Positions 59,868 through 64,000 of a stretch of DNA of 64,000 nt are shown here, piece after piece. How positions within the stretch are numbered: position 1 is the first letter of the stretch; each line of letters begins with the position of its first letter. Location of the stretch: positions 496,001-560,000 of the forward strand of contig JADJJL010000007.1 in the NCBI GenBank assembly GCA_016710265.1, given 5' to 3'. The notes beneath the pieces are model-generated. The model searched no databases. It was not told the DNA's origin and was given only the letters and a program-made list of their open reading frames with translations. This stretch comes from Saprospiraceae bacterium. GTDB lineage: Bacteria > Bacteroidota > Bacteroidia > Chitinophagales > Saprospiraceae. A program made the translations under genes and the position numbers.

Positions 59868-60605
59868 ATGAAAAATTCAATCTTCTTCATCTTATTTGTA
59901 CATTCCATCCTTCTTCATGCACAGGTCAATAAAAATGTAGCTAAAAGTATCAGTCAGCCAGACAAACTAAGGTCAGCATTAAGTACCGTTTCATTTCAAC
60001 CAGATGCCTTAGAAGAATGGTTGTGTCCTGAGAAACTATTAAGAGGTGATCGCGAATTCGGAGGAAATGGTCCAAAAGTTAAATGCGAAGCCAAATTAAA
60101 AATAAACAGAGATAGCACTGCATTGGAAGTTGAATTTTACTTATGGGCTCAGGAAACAGTACAAGACTGGAGTACCACTGAAGGTAAATGGATCCGAAAA
60201 GTATACGATGCTCCATACGGTAAAAAAATAAATAAAATAATTTCTGATAAGGCATCGAGAACCCAATTCATTAGCCCAAAGGCAGGATACCAGATATTTG
60301 CGCCTGGTGCCGATGTTGCCCAAGCCATGTATGGATTCCTAGATCATACAGATATCAAATCAGCAGTATTAAAAGAATTTGGTGTAAAGCCCGGGGACAA
60401 ATCTGCCTTGTCCAATTTGGTTAAACACTATGTGGACAAAGGAAATCAGGTTGTAAAAGTCCCACCCGTTGAAGGAACTTTGGTTAAATTCTTTTACATC
60501 GTAGGGGACACAGGAGGGGACGATATAAGCACAGACTCCAATTGTAATGATGATACCAGGATTCACAAAATTGAATTCTTTCCAATCCGAATTGAGCTGA
60601 GATAA
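59868..60605 (+). CDS. Secreted protein, function unknown
   Basis: A 245-residue protein with a signal peptide (MKNSIFFILFVHSILLHAQ). The mature part begins with a region of mixed charge (ALEEWLCPEKLLRGDREF). It contains strands typical of a beta-sandwich (KVKCEAKLKINRDSTALEVEFYLWAQET) and ends HKIEFFPIRIELR. There are four cysteines. It has no T9SS sorting domain. It is followed 32 bp later by another secreted gene, and both are under promoter 2. I do not recognise the family. Confidence 0.7.
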   Translation: MKNSIFFILFVHSILLHAQVNKNVAKSISQPDKLRSALSTVSFQPDALEEWLCPEKLLRGDREFGGNGPKVKCEAKLKINRDSTALEVEFYLWAQETVQDWSTTEGKWIRKVYDAPYGKKINKIISDKASRTQFISPKAGYQIFAPGADVAQAMYGFLDHTDIKSAVLKEFGVKPGDKSALSNLVKHYVDKGNQVVKVPPVEGTLVKFFYIVGDTGGDDISTDSNCNDDTRIHKIEFFPIRIELR

Positions 60606-60637
60606 ATTTTTATTATAGTTAAATAAATAACTAAGAA

Positions 60638-61621
60638 ATGAAAAATGTAATTAGTTCAAGAGTCAGCATTTTGATTTTATGTTTTGCATGCTATGGTAAA
60701 ATGTATAGTCAAGCAGATTCTTCCAATCAAAATAAGACTTCCAATGCATCCGACAAAGTCTATACATCATCTAAAAAGATGAATGAAACAAGTGCTAAAA
60801 TAAAAGAGGGCGTAGAAAAAACAGTGGCAGAAAGCAAACAAGCCGTAAATAATATCAAGGCAGCGATCAAAATATTTGAACCTATAATAAGGCTCCACCG
60901 CAAAACAGAAAATACAGGTACAGTAGGTATTGAAAATGAAAACAATACGCAGAGTGATGATGCCTCAACAGAAAATGTGATGACAAACTCAGAAAATCAA
61001 AATATAGAGTACATCCCTGAAGACAAAAGGTACAATGCAGATGGTAGTGCCAATTGGGGAAGTCAAAATCACAAAGAATTTGGATGTTACCTGGATATGA
61101 CAAGCGGCAATATTATGGATGACATTGATGCTGCTGGAAATACCAACTCTGTGGATGTCATCTTCACAGCGACCGACTATTTTGGTTCGGCTCCAATGTA
61201 CGCCTTCTTGTCTCCCGCTTTGGTCAAAAATGATATTTTCGCGAACTACTATTTTAGAGGTCCTTCTTATAAAGATCAAAACATTCCGGTGAGATTATGG
61301 GAAGAAGTCAATGAAAGCGAGATTGCCTTGACCAATATAACGGTAACGCAATTCGATAAAATAAAAGACAATAAACAATTGGCCGCTGTCATCCAGCAAA
61401 CCCCAGGATTTAAAGACAGATTAGAATCACGAACCAAACTCACCGGTAAAGTTATAGCGGTCAAAACCAAAATGGGTCAACGCAAAGCGCATGGACTCAT
61501 TTACATTCAGGAACAATTCGGCACCACAGGAAGTAATGCCTATTTAAAGGTAAAAATTAAAGTATCTGGATTTGACAGCAATGGAGATGGACAAGTAGAT
61601 GCAGAATTATATGGGGAATAG
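60638..61621 (+). CDS. Secreted protein with helical N-terminal half, function unknown
   Basis: A 327-residue protein with a signal peptide ending at KMYSQ. The first 90 residues of the mature part are a Lys/Glu-rich helix (KMNETSAKIKEGVEKTVAESKQAVNNIKAAIK), then a Ser/Asn-rich linker. The C-terminal 190 residues are globular (YFGSAPMYAFLSPALVKNDIFANYYFRG... and GHLIYIQEQFGTTGSNAYLKVKIKV-like end). The last residues (FDSNGDGQVDAELYGE) contain one calcium-loop motif, DSNGDGQVD. No sorting domain. It is probably the second gene of the promoter 2 operon. Confidence 0.7.
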   Translation: MKNVISSRVSILILCFACYGKMYSQADSSNQNKTSNASDKVYTSSKKMNETSAKIKEGVEKTVAESKQAVNNIKAAIKIFEPIIRLHRKTENTGTVGIENENNTQSDDASTENVMTNSENQNIEYIPEDKRYNADGSANWGSQNHKEFGCYLDMTSGNIMDDIDAAGNTNSVDVIFTATDYFGSAPMYAFLSPALVKNDIFANYYFRGPSYKDQNIPVRLWEEVNESEIALTNITVTQFDKIKDNKQLAAVIQQTPGFKDRLESRTKLTGKVIAVKTKMGQRKAHGLIYIQEQFGTTGSNAYLKVKIKVSGFDSNGDGQVDAELYGE

Positions 61622-62568
61622 GAAGGATTGTTTAAGTATGCCAACATTATTTTGAATAATGAATTTCACTACCAAACAAAATACTTAAAGATTTTATCAA
61701 TTTTAATTATACTTAAGGTACTATCCCGTAAAGTGTGTAAGTTAAAAAGTGATTCTGCAAATTTGTTTGCCCCTTCTTAGCCCCAAAAATAAATTTATGG
61801 AAATAAATTTTAACTAATCTAAAGCACATTTTATAATAAGAAAAAGAAAGATTTTTTAAAGCATTTTAATAGGGCAGACCAGCTAAATTCTTTTATTTTG
61901 AAATCCAGGAAAGAGAAATTAAGTAACATCTTGAAGGGAGGGTTATATACCCAATTAGAACAGGATTAGTACAACTGTCCTTTTGCTGACAATAGGCGTA
62001 ATAAATGTTCTAAGAAAAAGATTAAGACTTCTAAATCTGAATGAGGTCTACATTTGATTTCTTTCAATCAGCTAAAATGTGCAAGGCTATTATAAAGCAG
62101 CCCACTCCAATACAACATCACAATGCTCTCAAGGTTTTGGCTCAATTTCAGAACTAGGATTACTTGTTGCAGATTGAAAAAAGCTTTCCATTGTATCTTA
62201 ATTTAGCTGCACAAATTGCATAGAAATTGCGTGCTAACAACCTGTTAATCAACTAAATCGATATCATTGCCTTAAGACTTTATCATCTAAATGACCTGAA
62301 GCTTAAAACCGACCTAGTACTTTCTTCTTCGATTAATTGAATTTGATTGTTCCATATCCCAAATTTATGTTAGATTTGTGTACCATTTTCTTGGACCTCC
62401 TCAGAGAGATTTATAATATATTTAAGCTAAATTCATTTAGTGATGAATAAGATTTAGGTATATCCAAAACATTCATTTTAAATCCAGCTTAAAAGCTATA
62501 TGCCTATATAAAAATTATTCATCTTTTAAAGTATTTAAATTTTATTATTAACCAATAAATCAAGAACA
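61622..62568. other. Gene-free stretch of 947 bp, possibly decayed
   Basis: No frame with coding character is seen on either strand. CTATCCCGTAAAGTGTGTAA at 61722 resembles the terminal sequence of some IS256-like insertion sequences, but I find no matching other end or transposase. Short frames such as NALKVLAQFQN (62131) are broken by stops. It may be an old insertion, but this is not supported further. Confidence 0.3.
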
Positions 62569-63750
62569 ATGAAAAATTTATTGACCAAGCTCGCAATTTG
62601 TTTTTGCATATTTGTTTTTAACGGATTTATCATGAAAGCTCAGAGTAAATACATTCTGGCTCAGAACAATCCATTTGCCCTTGTTAATTTGAGCAGTTTC
62701 GCATCGCCGGCCCTAGGCGATATCGACAATGATGGAGATCTGGACCTCTTTGTGGGCCAATACAACTCCAATGACATGCTGTTTTTCCGAAATATTGGTA
62801 CTGCCAATATGCCAATCTATGAAATGCAATCCGGAAAATTTAATCCATTGGATATCTACTCAAGTAATTCCGGATGCAATGCACCTGCATTGGTAGATAT
62901 TAATCATGATGGTGATCTTGATGCATTTGTTGGGATCTATACCTATCTTATCCGGCACTTAAAAAATGATGGGAATGCAAATGTACCAGAGTTTGTTTGG
63001 CCAACCAATATGGATAATCCTCTGGAAATGGTGATGACGGAAGGAATTTGCAGTTTTCCAGCATTTGTGGATATCGATAATGACATGGATGATGATGTGT
63101 TTATCTCCGATGGGAATGGAATTATTTTATTTTATAGGAACAAAGGAAATAAGAATTCCCCGAACTTTGATTTGGATACCACCCATAATCCATTTAAAAA
63201 TGTTCATCTATCAGCAAGAACGAAAATTGCATTTCATGATATAAACGATGATGGATTGATAGATGCTGTAATCAGTCATGATGCCCAAATTCCTGAACTA
63301 TTGTATTTTGAAAACACCGGGTCAAAAACTAATGCTGTTTTTGCACAAATGCTAGGTACTTCTAATCCATTCAACGGAATCACAGGACCAGTAGCACTTG
63401 TGCCTGCATTTGCAAATATCGATGGGGATGGTGACAAGGATTTGGTACTTGGGACCAATCAAATAATAAGGCTTTATGAAGCAGTAAATTCTTCTGATGT
63501 AAACAATTTTGACAAATACGCAAACTTCAAAATTTATCCCAACCCCAGCAACGGACTTTTAACTGTATCAAATTTACCAATCGGTTCTACTTTAAAAGTA
63601 TTGGACATCACTGGAAAATTGCTTTACAGTTTAAAAACTAATAGCGAGAATGAAATTATTGACACCGAAATTTTTATGAATGGAGTGTATAGTATTCGCG
63701 TAGAAAACAAAGGAAACTTGCACAACAAAAAACTTGTGGTCAGCAAGTAA
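62569..63750 (+). CDS. FG-GAP/VCBS-repeat T9SS protein
   Basis: A 393-residue protein with a signal peptide (MKNLLTKLAICFCIFVFNGFIMKAQ). Five FG-GAP/VCBS-like repeats carry calcium loops: LGDIDNDGDLDLFVG, DINHDGDLDAFVG, DIDNDMDDDVFISD, DINDDGLIDAVIS and NIDGDGDKDLVLG. Together they form an integrin-like beta-propeller. The last 75 residues are a T9SS type A sorting domain (FKIYPNPSNGLLTVSNLP...YSIRVENKG). It is probably surface-exposed and binds calcium. I see nothing in the final 250 bases of the window (63751-64000). Confidence 0.85.
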   Translation: MKNLLTKLAICFCIFVFNGFIMKAQSKYILAQNNPFALVNLSSFASPALGDIDNDGDLDLFVGQYNSNDMLFFRNIGTANMPIYEMQSGKFNPLDIYSSNSGCNAPALVDINHDGDLDAFVGIYTYLIRHLKNDGNANVPEFVWPTNMDNPLEMVMTEGICSFPAFVDIDNDMDDDVFISDGNGIILFYRNKGNKNSPNFDLDTTHNPFKNVHLSARTKIAFHDINDDGLIDAVISHDAQIPELLYFENTGSKTNAVFAQMLGTSNPFNGITGPVALVPAFANIDGDGDKDLVLGTNQIIRLYEAVNSSDVNNFDKYANFKIYPNPSNGLLTVSNLPIGSTLKVLDITGKLLYSLKTNSENEIIDTEIFMNGVYSIRVENKGNLHNKKLVVSK

Positions 63751-64000
63751 ATGTCATTTTAACAAAAGCCACAAGTAAAACTTTACAAATTGTAAGTAAC
63801 AATAATCATGTGTTGAATGTAATTTCTATATTCTCAAAAGCTTAGAAAGTTTTATTAAAAGACCAAGTTTCTTAAGTTTCATAGACTTATGAATGAATTT
63901 AAATAAACAAAACTGAAACTATATTTATAGAAACTTGAACATCTTTGAGAAATAAAATCCCTATTCCTTAAAGTAAATGGAAATAAGGGCAAGGTTTGGG

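Noticed and set aside
61722..61745. Insertion sequence at the IS256-like end
   Set aside because: Only one end-like string is seen, with no inverted partner and no transposase.

Overview
This window looks like chromosome from a Bacteroidota bacterium, most likely of the Saprospiraceae type. I base that on AT-rich DNA, at least seven secreted proteins with type IX secretion (T9SS) C-terminal domains, TAnnTTTG-type -7 promoter elements, a TonB receptor/HmuY haem pair, and a sigma factor paired with a two-membrane-spanning anti-sigma protein. Family assignments are from reading the sequence; no database search was run.

Layout. 1-13 kb: the end of rplT, a dockerin-like T9SS protein, a class III aminotransferase, a thioredoxin-fold protein, rnr, a Crp-type regulator, a VOC protein, a beta-helix T9SS protein, then dapA and accA. 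12.8-13.4 kb: tRNA-Asp, a broken 5' copy of it, and a GIY-YIG gene with a remnant of a second one. 13.4-17.9 kb: lptC with a T9SS type B protein, then pssA-purS-rsmI. 17.9-19.1 kb: non-coding structured repeats. 19.1-24.6 kb: a VKA(I/V)-repeat protein and a haem-uptake unit (TonB receptor, HmuY, divergent AraC regulator). 24.7-28.9 kb: two related cell-surface lectin-like genes that share a stalk and anchor but carry different heads: an F-box-associated (FBA)-type glycan-binding domain and a C-type lectin domain.

29.5-38.9 kb is an integrative element inserted in the 3' end of mnmE. It has a 13-bp duplicated core, AGGTACAA arm-type repeats near both ends, a tyrosine recombinase, excisionase-like HTH proteins and a DUF6371/DUF3987 pair. 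At least four of its genes carry frameshifts, mostly in homopolymers. 38.9-50.8 kb is housekeeping: mnmE, a cyclophilin, feoAB, an ECF sigma/anti-sigma-barrel pair, rbfA, recG, an ankyrin protein and a SerA-like dehydrogenase. 50.8-52.3 kb is a second cluster of the same structured repeats. 52.3-64 kb holds two thioredoxin-fold proteins, an alpha/beta-hydrolase-like protein lacking its triad, trmB, a TPR histidine kinase with a LuxR-type regulator, three secreted proteins behind two near-identical promoters, and an FG-GAP T9SS protein.

Most unusual items. (1) A family of structured repeats at 18 kb and 51-52 kb whose nested stems show compensatory base changes between copies, with a three-hairpin module that appears inserted into hairpin loops. 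(2) A bacterial FBA-type lectin head next to an EPN-type C-type lectin on the same stalk. (3) A two-component system followed by secreted proteins whose promoters share 19 of 21 bases over and upstream of the -33 element. (4) The mnmE-targeting element and its cluster of frameshifts.
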